64,000 bases of DNA from Megasphaera massiliensis (GCF_000455225.1 NZ_HF954537.1:950352-1014351), one strand, 5' to 3'. Positions 44,517-53,256 are shown, numbered from the stretch's first letter. Numbers and translations are program-made. Notes: generated from the sequence alone by a model not told the origin.

Positions 44517-44542
44517 TGTATATTACACCTTTCTAACAAATA

Positions 44543-44577
44543 AAAAAAGACGGGGCTGTCGAAACAATCCCGTCTGC
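44543..44577 (-). terminator. Riboswitch-controlled terminator before queT
   Basis: Minus strand: AGACGGGATTG/CAGCCCCGTCT hairpin followed by TTTTTTT, 27 bases before the queT start. Sits 23 bases after the preQ1 aptamer, the expected place for its expression platform. Confidence 0.85.
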
Positions 44578-44600
44578 ACTGCACCAATGATGGTAATGCG

Positions 44601-44641
44601 TCCTAGTTTTGTTTAACGACAGGATGGATTGCGAACTGTCG
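44601..44641 (-). promoter_or_regulatory. preQ1-I riboswitch aptamer
   Basis: Minus strand: CGACAG (P1) then TTCGCAATCCAT, CTGTCG (P1') and the A-rich tail TTAAACAAAACTAGGA. This matches the preQ1-I pattern of a short hairpin with GUCGCA/UUCGCA loop and A-rich tail. TCC of the loop can pair with GGA of the tail to form the pseudoknot. It controls queT-queF, both preQ1 genes. Transcription probably comes from lepB or a weak local promoter. Confidence 0.9.
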
Positions 44642-44664
44642 TATAGAGTTGTCGTAAAGACCGG

Positions 44665-45225
44665 TTACCAAATAACGCGGCCCAACACGTGATCGATAGG
44701 AACAGGACCGATAAAACGGCTGTCACTGCTGTGGTTTCGGTTATCACCCATGCAGAATACGTAGCCTTCCGGGACTTTAACTTCTTCCCGACTGCTGTAT
44801 TCCATAGGACCGTTGATATAGGGTTCATCCAAAGGTTCCCCATTGCGCCAAACCTTTCCGTCGTGGAAAGCCAGCGTATCACCGGGTCGGCCGATAACTC
44901 GTTTGACCCAAACATTTTTCGTCTGTAAATCGTGGTCAAAGAACGCCAAGTAGTTGTTCATCGGTTCAGCGACATCATCTTTCCAAGTGCGCGGATACTG
45001 GACGCGGCTGTCAATGATGACGATATCTCCATAATTAGGGACCTCTCCCATGACGTGACTCCACTTAGAAACAATGAGGTACTCCCCATTTTTAAGGGTC
45101 GGCATCATAGACTCGCCGGAAACGCGGGTCGGCTGGAAGAAGAAAATATGGATGACCATAGCAATGGCCAAGGCGATGACAATAGAATAAAGCCATTCAC
45201 AAACTTCATGCAAAAACGTATTCAC
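44665..45225 (-). CDS. lepB: Signal peptidase I
   Basis: 186-aa type I signal peptidase. One N-terminal TM segment (SIVIALAIAMVIHIFFF), catalytic Ser in VSGESMMPTL (about residues 36-45), catalytic Lys in VKRVIGRPGD, and box E GDNRNHSSDSR. The single TM anchor is the Gram-positive form. Own promoter upstream. Confidence 0.95.
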   Translation of the reverse strand: MNTFLHEVCEWLYSIVIALAIAMVIHIFFFQPTRVSGESMMPTLKNGEYLIVSKWSHVMGEVPNYGDIVIIDSRVQYPRTWKDDVAEPMNNYLAFFDHDLQTKNVWVKRVIGRPGDTLAFHDGKVWRNGEPLDEPYINGPMEYSSREEVKVPEGYVFCMGDNRNHSSDSRFIGPVPIDHVLGRVIW

Positions 45226-45255
45226 CCTGAAACCTCCTCACTTGCGTACTCGTAT

Positions 45256-45284
45256 ATTGTAGCAAACCGACGTTATAAAAGCAA
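45256..45284 (-). promoter_or_regulatory. Promoter of lepB
   Basis: Minus strand: -35 TTGCTT (45279-45284), 17-bp spacer, -10 TACAAT (45256-45261). Overlaps the end of the DUF523 gene. May also drive queT-queF through the riboswitch. Confidence 0.6.
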
Positions 45285-45713
45285 GTATTCTAAAGGGTCC
45301 CCTTCGCTAAAAACCTCAATGCCTTCGGCTTTTAAGAGGGCGGCCGTCACGCCGTCACCCTCAGTAAGGGACCGGGAAAAGGTCCCGTCGTAAATGAGGC
45401 CGCAGCCGCAGGACGGGCTCTTGGCCTTTAAAATTGCTTTCGTGCAGTGAAAGAGGCGGGCCAGATAGAGAGCCGCCGCTGCCCCTCGTTCATAGGCCTC
45501 GGTCACATCGAGACCGGCTTCCGTTACCACCCGTTCTCCGCGTCGTTCAGCAGGAGGTCTCGGCGTCGCAAGGCCACCTGCCTGTTCCGGACAGATGGGA
45601 ATGAAATGAAGGTCGTCACGGCCCAATAAAGGCCTTATCACATCGTAGGTCTTGGTCTTTCCATCATAGCGGCAATACTGTCCTAAGAGACAACTGCTGA
45701 TCAATATATTCAT
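45273..45713 (-). CDS. DUF523 family protein
   Basis: 146-aa cytosolic protein. SSCLLGQYCRYDGK (N-terminal Cys motif), PICPEQAGGLATPRPP and KAKSPSCGCGLIYDG are the three conserved Cys-containing blocks of DUF523. The Cys pattern hints at metal or Fe-S binding. Function unknown. AGGAGC precedes the ATG. Confidence 0.9.
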   Translation of the reverse strand: MNILISSCLLGQYCRYDGKTKTYDVIRPLLGRDDLHFIPICPEQAGGLATPRPPAERRGERVVTEAGLDVTEAYERGAAAALYLARLFHCTKAILKAKSPSCGCGLIYDGTFSRSLTEGDGVTAALLKAEGIEVFSEGDPLEYLLL

Positions 45714-45721
45714 CTAAGCTC

Positions 45722-45853
45722 CTATCCTTTCCAATCGAATCCCGGGAAAACAACCGTCATAAAGGATTCATGACGGGCCTTTTGAATGGCTGTTTCGATA
45801 CGACCAATTCCAGCTGCCTTGAATTGTACATCCTGATAATACAAGGAAGTCAT
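45722..45853 (-). CDS. Possible 43-aa small protein upstream of the DUF523 gene
   Basis: An open frame starting MTSLYYQDVQFKAAGIGR and ending VVFPGFDWKG, 8 bases before the DUF523 ATG. Its amino-acid composition and third-base use look like coding DNA and it lies on the same strand as its neighbour. Against it: no clear ribosome site, and the start overlaps the -35 of the divergent acetolactate synthase promoter. No known family; it may be the end of a decayed gene. Confidence 0.4.
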   Translation of the reverse strand: MTSLYYQDVQFKAAGIGRIETAIQKARHESFMTVVFPGFDWKG

Positions 45854-45881
45854 TGAAAAAGGTTCTGTCCCATATTATAAT
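45853..45881 (+). promoter_or_regulatory. Promoter of the acetolactate synthase gene
   Basis: -35 TTGAAA (45853-45858), 17-bp spacer, perfect -10 TATAAT (45876-45881). Leader about 50 nt ending in AAAGGAG before the ATG. Confidence 0.7.
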
Positions 45882-45937
45882 ACAGGTTACAACAGCAATT
45901 TTAATTTATCCATTACCTTTAAAGGAGTGTTCTCGGA

Positions 45938-47593
45938 ATGGTACAAAAAAAGATGCGCAATACGGCAGAGTTTCTCATCGAATGCCTGGAAGAAGAAGGC
46001 GTCCATTATATTTTCGGTATTCCCGGTGAAGAAAACTTAGCCATCATCAATGCCTTGGAGCATTCAAAGATTGAATTCATCACCGTCCGTCATGAACAGG
46101 GCGCGGCCTTCATGGCCGATGTCTACGGCAGACTGACCGGCAAGGCCGGCGTCTGCATGGCAACCCTCGGGCCCGGAGCTACCAATCTCATCACCGGCGT
46201 CGCCGATGCCGACTGCGACGGAGCCCCTGTCGTCGCCATCTCCGGCCAGGTCGGAACGGACAAGATGCACATCACGGCTCATCAGTACCTCGATCTTCGG
46301 GCCATGTTCGAACCCATCACCCGCCGGTCCTATACCGTCGTCCGCCCCGATACGATGGCCGAAATCACCCGCTTGGCCTTTAAATATGCCGAACGTGAAA
46401 AACCGGGTGCCACCTTCATCGACCTTCCGGTCAACATCAGTGAAATGCCCGTCGAAGACGATGAAAAACCACTGCAGCACAAGACGATCCAGCCGGAAAC
46501 GGCTTTAGAATCGCAGATCAAAATGGCGGCTTCTATGATTTCCTACGCCAAGAATCCGGTCATCCTGGCCGGCAGCGGCGTCATCCGCAGTCATGCCGCT
46601 AAACAGCTGACGGCCTTTGCCGAAAAACTCAAGCTGCCGGTCGTCAATACCATGATGGCCAAAGGGGCCATTCCCTTTGACAACAAATATTCCATGTGGA
46701 CCGTCGGCATTCCCATGGATGACTATCAAACGAAAATCCTCGAAAAGGCCAGCCTGGTCATCGCCGTCGGCTACGACATCATCGAATACGCCCCGGCCAA
46801 ATGGCATCTGACCAACGCCGACATCATCCACATCGACACCATGCCGGCTGATATCAATAAAAAATACCAGCCCCAGGTCGAAGTCGTCGGCAATATCCCT
46901 GATTCCTTGGAACGCATCATGGAAAAGGCCGCTCGCCTTCCGGAACCGCGTGCATTCCTCGACATCCGTCAAAAAATGGTCGCCGAACACGAAAGCTATG
47001 CGGAAGACATGTCCTTCCCGGTCAAGCCGCAAAAAGCCCTCATCGACTGCCGCAAGATCATGGATAAAGACGACATCGTCATCTCCGACGTCGGTGCCAA
47101 CAAAGTCTGGATCGCCCGCCATTACAACTGTTATGAACCGAATACCTGCCTCATTTCCAACGGTTTTGCCACCATGGGTATCGCCGTTCCCGGCGCCATT
47201 TCAGCAAAACTCGTCCACCCCGACAAAAAAGTGCTGGCCATCACCGGCGATGCCGGCTTCTTGATGAACGTCCAAGAATTTGAAACGGCTTACCGCTTGG
47301 GAACGAACTTCGTAACCCTCATCTTCAATGACAGCAGCTACGGCCTCATCAAATGGAAACAGGACATGCAGTACGGCCATCACGAATGTGTCGACTTCAC
47401 CAATCCTGACTTCGTAAAACTGGCCGAAAGCTTCCACGCCATCGGCTACCGCATCGAAAAAACAGAAGACCTCCTGCCGACTTTGAGAAAGGCCTTCCAG
47501 CAGGATAAACCGGTCATCATCGACTGCCCCATCGACTACGAAGAAAACATGAAGCTCACAGCCCATCTCGAGCACTTGATGAAAACCTTATAA
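45938..47593 (+). CDS. alsS: Acetolactate synthase (catabolic AlsS type), TPP enzyme
   Basis: 551-aa thiamine-diphosphate enzyme joining two pyruvates to acetolactate. HEQGAAFMADVYGR holds the Glu that activates TPP (about residue 50); GDAGFLMNVQEFETA...FNDSSYGLIKWKQ is the metal/TPP motif. No ilvN regulatory gene follows, and the sequence resembles single-subunit catabolic AlsS rather than IlvB. Other pyruvate-using family members (e.g. pyruvate oxidase) are less likely but not excluded. Monocistronic. Confidence 0.85.
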   Translation: MVQKKMRNTAEFLIECLEEEGVHYIFGIPGEENLAIINALEHSKIEFITVRHEQGAAFMADVYGRLTGKAGVCMATLGPGATNLITGVADADCDGAPVVAISGQVGTDKMHITAHQYLDLRAMFEPITRRSYTVVRPDTMAEITRLAFKYAEREKPGATFIDLPVNISEMPVEDDEKPLQHKTIQPETALESQIKMAASMISYAKNPVILAGSGVIRSHAAKQLTAFAEKLKLPVVNTMMAKGAIPFDNKYSMWTVGIPMDDYQTKILEKASLVIAVGYDIIEYAPAKWHLTNADIIHIDTMPADINKKYQPQVEVVGNIPDSLERIMEKAARLPEPRAFLDIRQKMVAEHESYAEDMSFPVKPQKALIDCRKIMDKDDIVISDVGANKVWIARHYNCYEPNTCLISNGFATMGIAVPGAISAKLVHPDKKVLAITGDAGFLMNVQEFETAYRLGTNFVTLIFNDSSYGLIKWKQDMQYGHHECVDFTNPDFVKLAESFHAIGYRIEKTEDLLPTLRKAFQQDKPVIIDCPIDYEENMKLTAHLEHLMKTL

Positions 47594-47603
47594 ATCGAAA
47601 AGA

Positions 47604-47645
47604 GCCTTGCATGATGCAATTTTTTCACTCATGCAAGGCATTTTT
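47604..47645 (+). terminator. Terminator of the acetolactate synthase gene
   Basis: GCCTTGCATGA pairs with TCATGCAAGGC, followed by ATTTTTATT, 10 bases after the stop. It may also serve the convergent secreted-protein gene. Confidence 0.85.
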
Positions 47646-47661
47646 ATTCCCTAAGTCATCC

Positions 47662-48339
47662 TTATTTTTTCGGCATCTTATTGGCGTCTTTCAGCATGTC
47701 GGTCACGGTACTGATGATATCGTCGTCACCGGATTTAGCGACATTGCCTAAGATGACGGCAATTTCCATCGTATCGCCGTGCTGCCAGGCAAGACCGTGG
47801 ATTGTTTCCGTAAAGGCGTTGCTGTTAATAACCAGCGATTTTTCAACGGTCCATTCATAAAAGACTCGGCCCTTATACTTTTTAGCCGTAACCGGTGCCG
47901 CCAGGCGAAAACCGTCGGGCAGACGGCTGGCCATATTTTGGTTGAGCCGGTCCATCAAGGTCTTCGGATCAGGACGGCCGCCGATATCGCGCAAGTAAGC
48001 ATTTTCCCGGTTTTCCCCGTAAACAGCTGCCCGGACATCCCAGAGACTTGCCGTATAATGCATCAAGTATGCATACTGAAAATCGGCATCATCCTTCTTT
48101 ACGACCTGATAGGTTTCCGCCTGGATGGGAAAAATCTTTTCAAACAAGGCCGTCACGTCATTGCCGGCATCGGCTGCCGTCAGCATGGGCTGAGTCCCCT
48201 TCTGCATGTATATATCGCTTGGCACGGTAATGACGCCCCAATTGGGAAACTTCGTCAAGGTGCCCTTGTCTTTCGCCATCGACGCCGTCCCGATAGACAG
48301 GACCGCTGCTGCAATCAGACATATTCCTTTCAGTTTCAT
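47662..48339 (-). CDS. Secreted protein of unknown function
   Basis: 225 aa with a signal peptide (MKLKGICLIAAAVLSIGTASMA, cleavage near SMA-KD). The mature part begins TLTKFPNWGVITVPSDIYMQ and has no motif I recognise; similar periplasmic proteins with a GxITxPxDIY-like start occur in Negativicutes. Start at 48339 set by GGGGAG. Stands alone between two terminators. Confidence 0.72.
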   Translation of the reverse strand: MKLKGICLIAAAVLSIGTASMAKDKGTLTKFPNWGVITVPSDIYMQKGTQPMLTAADAGNDVTALFEKIFPIQAETYQVVKKDDADFQYAYLMHYTASLWDVRAAVYGENRENAYLRDIGGRPDPKTLMDRLNQNMASRLPDGFRLAAPVTAKKYKGRVFYEWTVEKSLVINSNAFTETIHGLAWQHGDTMEIAVILGNVAKSGDDDIISTVTDMLKDANKMPKK

Positions 48340-48564
48340 TATGTCACTCCCCATTCCTCTGAAAAATATAGTTTTATTGTATCCTATGGCGCTTTTTCTG
48401 TCAAAAATACCCGTTCTAATTGATGACAGCCCCGGACCTGTCCCTATTTAATCAAACAGTTTGCTGTCAAAAAAGAATAAAATGTGATATGATATGGTTA
48501 TGTAAATTACCTTTATCGATACGATTCAGGCATATTCTTACCTACATCAAGGAGGTTATGAAAG

Positions 48565-48969
48565 ATGGAATTTGATATCAAAAAAAACTCAGCAGCTGAA
48601 GTTTCTGAAAAATGCACGGAAGATAATACGGCCATTAAACTTGGCAGCGGCAAATCGCCGGTCTATGCTACCCCGGCCTTAGTAGCTCTCATGGAAAATG
48701 CAGCCATCAACGCTTGCGATCCCCAGCTCCCGGAAGGGTATAACACTGTCGGCATCGCTATGAACGTCAAACACGTCGCCGCCACGCCGATTGGCCTGAC
48801 CGTTACGGCCAAAGCGACACTGATCGAACAGGACCGCAAAAAACTGACCTTTAAGATCGAAGCCCATGACGACGCCGGCCTCGTCGGCGAAGCTACCCAC
48901 GAACGCTTCATCATCGAATCGGCTCCCTTCTTAGCCAAAGCAGAAGCCAAAAAAGCCGCTGCCAAATAA
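48565..48969 (+). CDS. FlK-like hotdog thioesterase
   Basis: 134-aa hotdog protein like fluoroacetyl-CoA thioesterase. SPVYATPALVALMENAA carries Thr and Glu at the FlK catalytic positions; VGIAMNVKHVAATPIG contains the His, and GEATHERFII closes the fold. Most relatives hydrolyse other small acyl-CoAs, so fluoroacetate is not implied. Alanine/lysine-rich tail. AAGGAGG precedes the ATG. Confidence 0.85.
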   Translation: MEFDIKKNSAAEVSEKCTEDNTAIKLGSGKSPVYATPALVALMENAAINACDPQLPEGYNTVGIAMNVKHVAATPIGLTVTAKATLIEQDRKKLTFKIEAHDDAGLVGEATHERFIIESAPFLAKAEAKKAAAK

Positions 48970-48984
48970 AACGCATACACACAC

Positions 48985-49026
48985 AAAAAAGAGGTTCGTC
49001 AGCAAAAAGCCGGCGGACCTCTTTTG
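48985..49026 (+). terminator. Bidirectional terminator between the thioesterase and mmdC
   Basis: AAAAGAGGTTCGTCAGC and GCCGGCGGACCTCTTTT form a hairpin with A and T tails on both sides, between convergent genes. Confidence 0.8.
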
Positions 49027-49057
49027 TATCATAATTCGTTTGTCAATCTGGTGTTCC

Positions 49058-49474
49058 TTAAGCCATGATGACGGCCAAGACGTCACCGGTTTTGACATTG
49101 TCCCCTACTTTGACGCGCATTTCATGAAGCTTGCCGTCAGCCGTTGCCGTAATGTCGTTCTGCATCTTCATGGCTTCCAATACGAGGAGGACGTCGCCGC
49201 GTTTGACATCCGTTCCTTCTTCGACTTTGAGGGCAGAAATCTTGCCCGGCATCGGGGCTTTTACGGTGATGGCACCTTCGGGGATGGGGCCGCCTACGGC
49301 CGGGGCCGGAGACTGTACCGGTGCTGCCGGAGTCGGTGCCGGTGCCACAGGAGCTACCGGTGCTGCCGGAGCCGATTGTACAGGTGCTGCCGGGGCTGCC
49401 GGAGCTGAGCCGCCTACTTCTTCTACTTCAACTTCGTATGCCTTGCCATTGACTGTAATCTTAAACTTTTTCAT
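49058..49474 (-). CDS. mmdC: Biotin carboxyl carrier subunit of a sodium-pump decarboxylase
   Basis: 138 aa. The N-terminal segment KKFKITVNGKAYEVEVEE is followed by a flexible Ala/Pro linker (about 25-65) and a biotinyl domain with the biotinylated Lys in LEAMKMQN. It shuttles CO2 from the carboxyltransferase subunit to the membrane decarboxylase. Start at MKKFK chosen for AGGAGG spacing. Last gene of mmdA-mmdD-mmdC. Confidence 0.88.
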   Translation of the reverse strand: MKKFKITVNGKAYEVEVEEVGGSAPAAPAAPVQSAPAAPVAPVAPAPTPAAPVQSPAPAVGGPIPEGAITVKAPMPGKISALKVEEGTDVKRGDVLLVLEAMKMQNDITATADGKLHEMRVKVGDNVKTGDVLAVIMA

Positions 49475-49507
49475 ATCCATATCCTCCTGGATTCAAAGAC
49501 TTTTTCC

Positions 49508-49984
49508 TTAACGTTTCATACCACCCAGGCGGGCTGCCATAGCCCAATTTTCCCGATGGCGTTTATATCCGCGATGCGAAAGCCGGATCGAGCGAATCCC
49601 TGCCGGCGAATATCCGTAAGCCGCAACGGCTGCCATGATGACGGCGACGACGTCGTCAGAGAGTTCGTCGGAATCAGAGATTTCTCGACTTTCAGGCACC
49701 GTAGCCAGCGGACGGGCTTCGACAACAGCCGGCTGACGCTGGCCAACGGGAACGATGGAATTGGCAGTGTCTTTAGTCTCAGAGACAGGCTGTGTCTTTG
49801 TTTCCTTCTTTTCAGCGGATTTTAAATCATAGACGGCTTCAGAAAGATCTTTGACACTCTGCTGAAAGGCAGTCATGTCTTCCATCTTTCTTTCTAAAGC
49901 CCGGAAGCGTGTATCGTAGTATCGGCTCAGCACCAAGATCAGGATGATTAAGACACCGATCGCCGCAAACAGGATTTCTAACAT
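49508..49984 (-). CDS. mmdD: OadG/MmdD-like decarboxylase subunit
   Basis: 158 aa. One N-terminal TM segment (LFAAIGVLIILILVLS), a charged linker, then ELSDDVVAVIMAAVAAYG and the C-terminal RENWAMAARLGGMKR, as in delta/gamma subunits that hold the biotin-dependent Na+ pump together at the membrane. Lies 12 bases after mmdA. Confidence 0.82.
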   Translation of the reverse strand: MLEILFAAIGVLIILILVLSRYYDTRFRALERKMEDMTAFQQSVKDLSEAVYDLKSAEKKETKTQPVSETKDTANSIVPVGQRQPAVVEARPLATVPESREISDSDELSDDVVAVIMAAVAAYGYSPAGIRSIRLSHRGYKRHRENWAMAARLGGMKR

Positions 49985-49996
49985 ACGGCCACCTCC

Positions 49997-51526
49997 TTAC
50001 AACGGCATGTTGCCGTGTTTCTTGGCCGGCCGTTCTTCACGCTTGCTGTAGAGCATGGCCAAGGCACTGATGATGCGCGGCCGCGTTTCCTTCGGTTCAA
50101 TGATGCAGTCGATCTGGCCGTGTTCAGCAGCCTTATAAGGCGACAAGAATTCGTCGATATATTCTTGCTTTCTCTGCTCTTTGTCCGGATCGTTTTTAAA
50201 GATGATGTTGACAGCACCGTCAGGCCCCATGACGGCGATTTCGGCAGACGGCCAGGCCATGACCATGTCGGCACCGAGCTGACGGCAGCACATGGCAATA
50301 TAGGCACCACCATAAGCTTTGCGGGTAACGACGGTAATCTTGGGCACCGTCGCTTCACAGTAAGCGTAGAGCATTTTGGCGCCATGGCGGATGATGCCGC
50401 CGTATTCCTGGTTGGTACCCGGCAAAAATCCCGGTACGTCGACGAAGGTGACGACAGGGATGTTGAAGCTGTCGCAGAATCGAATAAAGCGGGCGGCCTT
50501 GTCCGACGCATTGATATCAAGGCAGCCAGCCAGGAACTTCGGCTGGTTGGCGATGATGCCGACAGTCTGACCGTCGAAGCGGGCAAAGCAGGTAATGATA
50601 TTCAAAGCATAATTTTCAAGGACCTGGAAAACGTATCCGTCGTCGACACAGGAACGAATGATGTCCAGCATATCATAGGGTACATTGTTGTCGTCAGGAA
50701 TGACCGAATTAAGGCTTTCGTCTTCCCTATTCGGATCGTCGTTGGAATCGACAACCGGTGCTTCTTCCATGTTATTGCTGGGAAGGAAGTCGAGGAGAGC
50801 CTTGATCTTTTCAAAGCAGTCGTCTTCGCTTTCACAGGCAAAGTGAGCAACACCGGAAATGGAGTTGTGCGTCATGGCACCGCCCAGTTCTTCTGCCGTG
50901 ACTTCTTCGGCCGTAACCGATTTGATAACGGCCGGGCCGGTGAGGAACATATTGGACGTATTCTTGACCATGAAGACGAAGTCCATCAAGGCCGGGCTAT
51001 AGACGGCACCGCCGGCACAAGGGCCCATGATGACGGCCAACTGGGGAATAACGCCGGACGCCGATGTGTTGTTCATAAAAATACGGCCAAAGCCCGACAA
51101 AGCGTCAATGCCTTCTTGAATGCGGGCGCCACCGGAATCGTTGATACCGATGACAGGGGCTCCCATCTTGAGGGCCATTTCCTGCATCTGGGCAATCTTA
51201 TGGGCGTGCATTTCGCCAAGGGATCCGCCTTCAACGGTAAAATCTTCGGCATAGGCAAAGACCAACCGGCCCCGCACCGTACCATAACCGGTAACGACGC
51301 CGTCACCGGGAATTTCCTTTTCCTGCATGCCGAAATGGGTACCGCGATGATGGATAAACTGCCCCATTTCCGTAAAGCTGCCTTCATCAAACAGCTTGGC
51401 CAGCCGTTCGCGGGCCGTCAACTTTCCTTTTTTATGCTGCGAATCGATTCGCTTCTGACCGCCGCCGAGCTCGACTTTTGCGAGCTTTTCCCGGAGCTGG
51501 TCAATCTTTTCCTGACCTGTAGCCAT
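49997..51526 (-). CDS. mmdA: Methylmalonyl-CoA decarboxylase-type carboxyltransferase alpha subunit
   Basis: 509-aa cytosolic subunit moving the carboxyl group from acyl-CoA to biotin. IDSQHKKGKLTARERLAKLFD, INDSGGARIQEG, GPCAGGAVYSPA, VDVPGFLPGTNQE and AYGGAYIAMCCRQLGAD are hallmark crotonase-like carboxyltransferase motifs. It may act on methylmalonyl-CoA or propionyl-CoA; glutaconyl-CoA is less likely by sequence class. The membrane subunit gene (mmdB) is not adjacent. Confidence 0.9.
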   Translation of the reverse strand: MATGQEKIDQLREKLAKVELGGGQKRIDSQHKKGKLTARERLAKLFDEGSFTEMGQFIHHRGTHFGMQEKEIPGDGVVTGYGTVRGRLVFAYAEDFTVEGGSLGEMHAHKIAQMQEMALKMGAPVIGINDSGGARIQEGIDALSGFGRIFMNNTSASGVIPQLAVIMGPCAGGAVYSPALMDFVFMVKNTSNMFLTGPAVIKSVTAEEVTAEELGGAMTHNSISGVAHFACESEDDCFEKIKALLDFLPSNNMEEAPVVDSNDDPNREDESLNSVIPDDNNVPYDMLDIIRSCVDDGYVFQVLENYALNIITCFARFDGQTVGIIANQPKFLAGCLDINASDKAARFIRFCDSFNIPVVTFVDVPGFLPGTNQEYGGIIRHGAKMLYAYCEATVPKITVVTRKAYGGAYIAMCCRQLGADMVMAWPSAEIAVMGPDGAVNIIFKNDPDKEQRKQEYIDEFLSPYKAAEHGQIDCIIEPKETRPRIISALAMLYSKREERPAKKHGNMPL

Positions 51527-51644
51527 TCATATACCTCCCGTACATAAATTTATAGCATTTAATTATACCATGGAATAACCGATTATTACAAATCTTCCTC
51601 CTTTCAACGGCTCAAGTTAGCCATTTTCTTATCGGAAACGTGAA

Positions 51645-53156
51645 TCAAAATACCTTTTTGATGACATCAGACGCATTGTTTTTCCCGGCCCGCCCGTCAC
51701 TGGGAGTCGCCGCATGAACGATGATGTAGCGGTCATCGCCATAGTAAATCGTCTTGTAGTGCCCCCCGTCATGCTGAATTTGAAAGCCCAGCTCTTCAAA
51801 GCCTCGCTGCACTTTTGAGGTCATTCCTTTATAATTATTGAGCATCTGTTTCACCTCAGCAGCCCTTTTTTCACTACTCCGCTGATAGTCATTGGACTCA
51901 ATGATGTCTTTCACCACATCGTATCGACGCGTACCAGTTGCCAAAAGGTTGTTTAAACTGGCCTCCAAGGTTTTTAACAGCAGATCCTTTATTTCGCCGG
52001 CATAGAAGTCATCTTCATCCCCCATGAGCAGGACAGGAACCCTCGACTGAGAATCAAGTTTTGAACGCAGGACCTGGTTTTCATAGGCCAGTTGTACGTT
52101 TTCGCAGCGCAGGCGTTCATTGTCCTCCCGCAACTTGCGATTCTCCTCGTCAAAACTCTCTAACAGCTGATCAACTTCCAATTTAGCTTCAGCATAGGCC
52201 TTGTCACGCATGGATTTTTCATTTTCTTTATACCGGCCTTGTAAGGCAAGGAGTTTATACAGAGCCTCATGGCGTTCCTTGTCGGCTGCCGCATAGGCCT
52301 CCTTGGACTTCAGATATTGATTCTCATAAATGGCACCGGTGACACCGGCCCAGACATAAAGTGGCGACACCCGTTTGGCATTGCCGTACTGGATGACCCT
52401 TTCAATGATCTTTTCCGTCATCTGAGTGTCATAGTCCGGATTGCGGCGATAGATATATCGTTTATGGCCAACGGCAGGATTGGGGAAATAAATATCGATG
52501 CCGCCATTACCTAATTTCTCATCACCGCTGCGTTCCTGAAGGGCGGCTTCCGTCCCATAATCGCCTTGGACCAAGACGTGGGCTGCTCCCTTTAGTCGTC
52601 CCGCCAAGGCCTTTACATCAATGGGATCTTCATTGTCCGACGTCTTAGAAACGAAGACGACGGGCAGACGAGTCCGACGCTTCCCGGTCATGATATCGAC
52701 AGCTATATCGAGATTATCCTCATCGATGATAATCGGCGTCCGCCGTACCTCTAAGCCGTTATCGGCTTTTAAATAACCGCCCTCAATGAGCATGGAAATG
52801 AAGTGAGGCGTCGAAAATTCCGGGTCGACCTTCAGCGCTTCTTCCAGATAACTCCGATCTAAGCGAATGGACATCTTCATATCCTTAAAATTCATGATAT
52901 AGTCAGAATCCCAAATGACGCCTTCTTTGTCGCGCTTTTCGTAACGGACAGCGACAATATGCTCCTTAGGGTATTCTTTTATGTCGAGAAGCAGCGACTC
53001 CGTTCCATAAGACGTATTGTACTGACCATCCCATACCAGATTGGGAATAATATTCTCCGGGTAGTTGCTTTTTTGATTCCACTCGACGACTAAGCGAATA
53101 AACGCCTCTTTAGTCATCTTCTTATTTATTTGTAAGATAGTTGAAAATAAGAGCAC
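51645..53156 (-). CDS. Coiled-coil protein with a HicA-like C-terminal domain, function unknown
   Basis: 503 aa (490 if the ATG at 53117 is used; the ribosome site is weak for both). An N-terminal alpha/beta region contains RLPVVFVSKTSD (about 162-173) and GAAHVLVQGDYG. A long coiled coil rich in Glu/Arg/Leu follows (about 280-375). The last 75 residues, GFQIQHDGGHYKTIYYGDD and a TPSDGRAGKN turn, resemble HicA-type dsRBD mRNA interferase folds with a His. No TM or signal. Stands alone beside WYL regulators, so a role in defence or stress is possible but not shown. Confidence 0.75.
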   Translation of the reverse strand: MLLFSTILQINKKMTKEAFIRLVVEWNQKSNYPENIIPNLVWDGQYNTSYGTESLLLDIKEYPKEHIVAVRYEKRDKEGVIWDSDYIMNFKDMKMSIRLDRSYLEEALKVDPEFSTPHFISMLIEGGYLKADNGLEVRRTPIIIDEDNLDIAVDIMTGKRRTRLPVVFVSKTSDNEDPIDVKALAGRLKGAAHVLVQGDYGTEAALQERSGDEKLGNGGIDIYFPNPAVGHKRYIYRRNPDYDTQMTEKIIERVIQYGNAKRVSPLYVWAGVTGAIYENQYLKSKEAYAAADKERHEALYKLLALQGRYKENEKSMRDKAYAEAKLEVDQLLESFDEENRKLREDNERLRCENVQLAYENQVLRSKLDSQSRVPVLLMGDEDDFYAGEIKDLLLKTLEASLNNLLATGTRRYDVVKDIIESNDYQRSSEKRAAEVKQMLNNYKGMTSKVQRGFEELGFQIQHDGGHYKTIYYGDDRYIIVHAATPSDGRAGKNNASDVIKKVF

Positions 53157-53233
53157 GGCGACACCTGCTTTCCAAAATATAACGAATCCGAAACAAATTC
53201 TGCTGCCATCGGCAGAAATGAGAGCTTTATTTT

Positions 53234-53239
53234 ATTATA
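53234..53239 (-). promoter_or_regulatory. -10 box upstream of the coiled-coil protein gene
   Basis: Perfect TATAAT on the minus strand about 78 bases before the first start. No good -35 at the right distance. Confidence 0.35.
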
Positions 53240-53256
53240 ACAAGGTTCTGTAAAAA

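Noticed and set aside
44601..44641. Simple hairpin belonging to the lepB 3' end
   Set aside because: The loop and A-rich tail match preQ1-I and the downstream genes are preQ1 genes.
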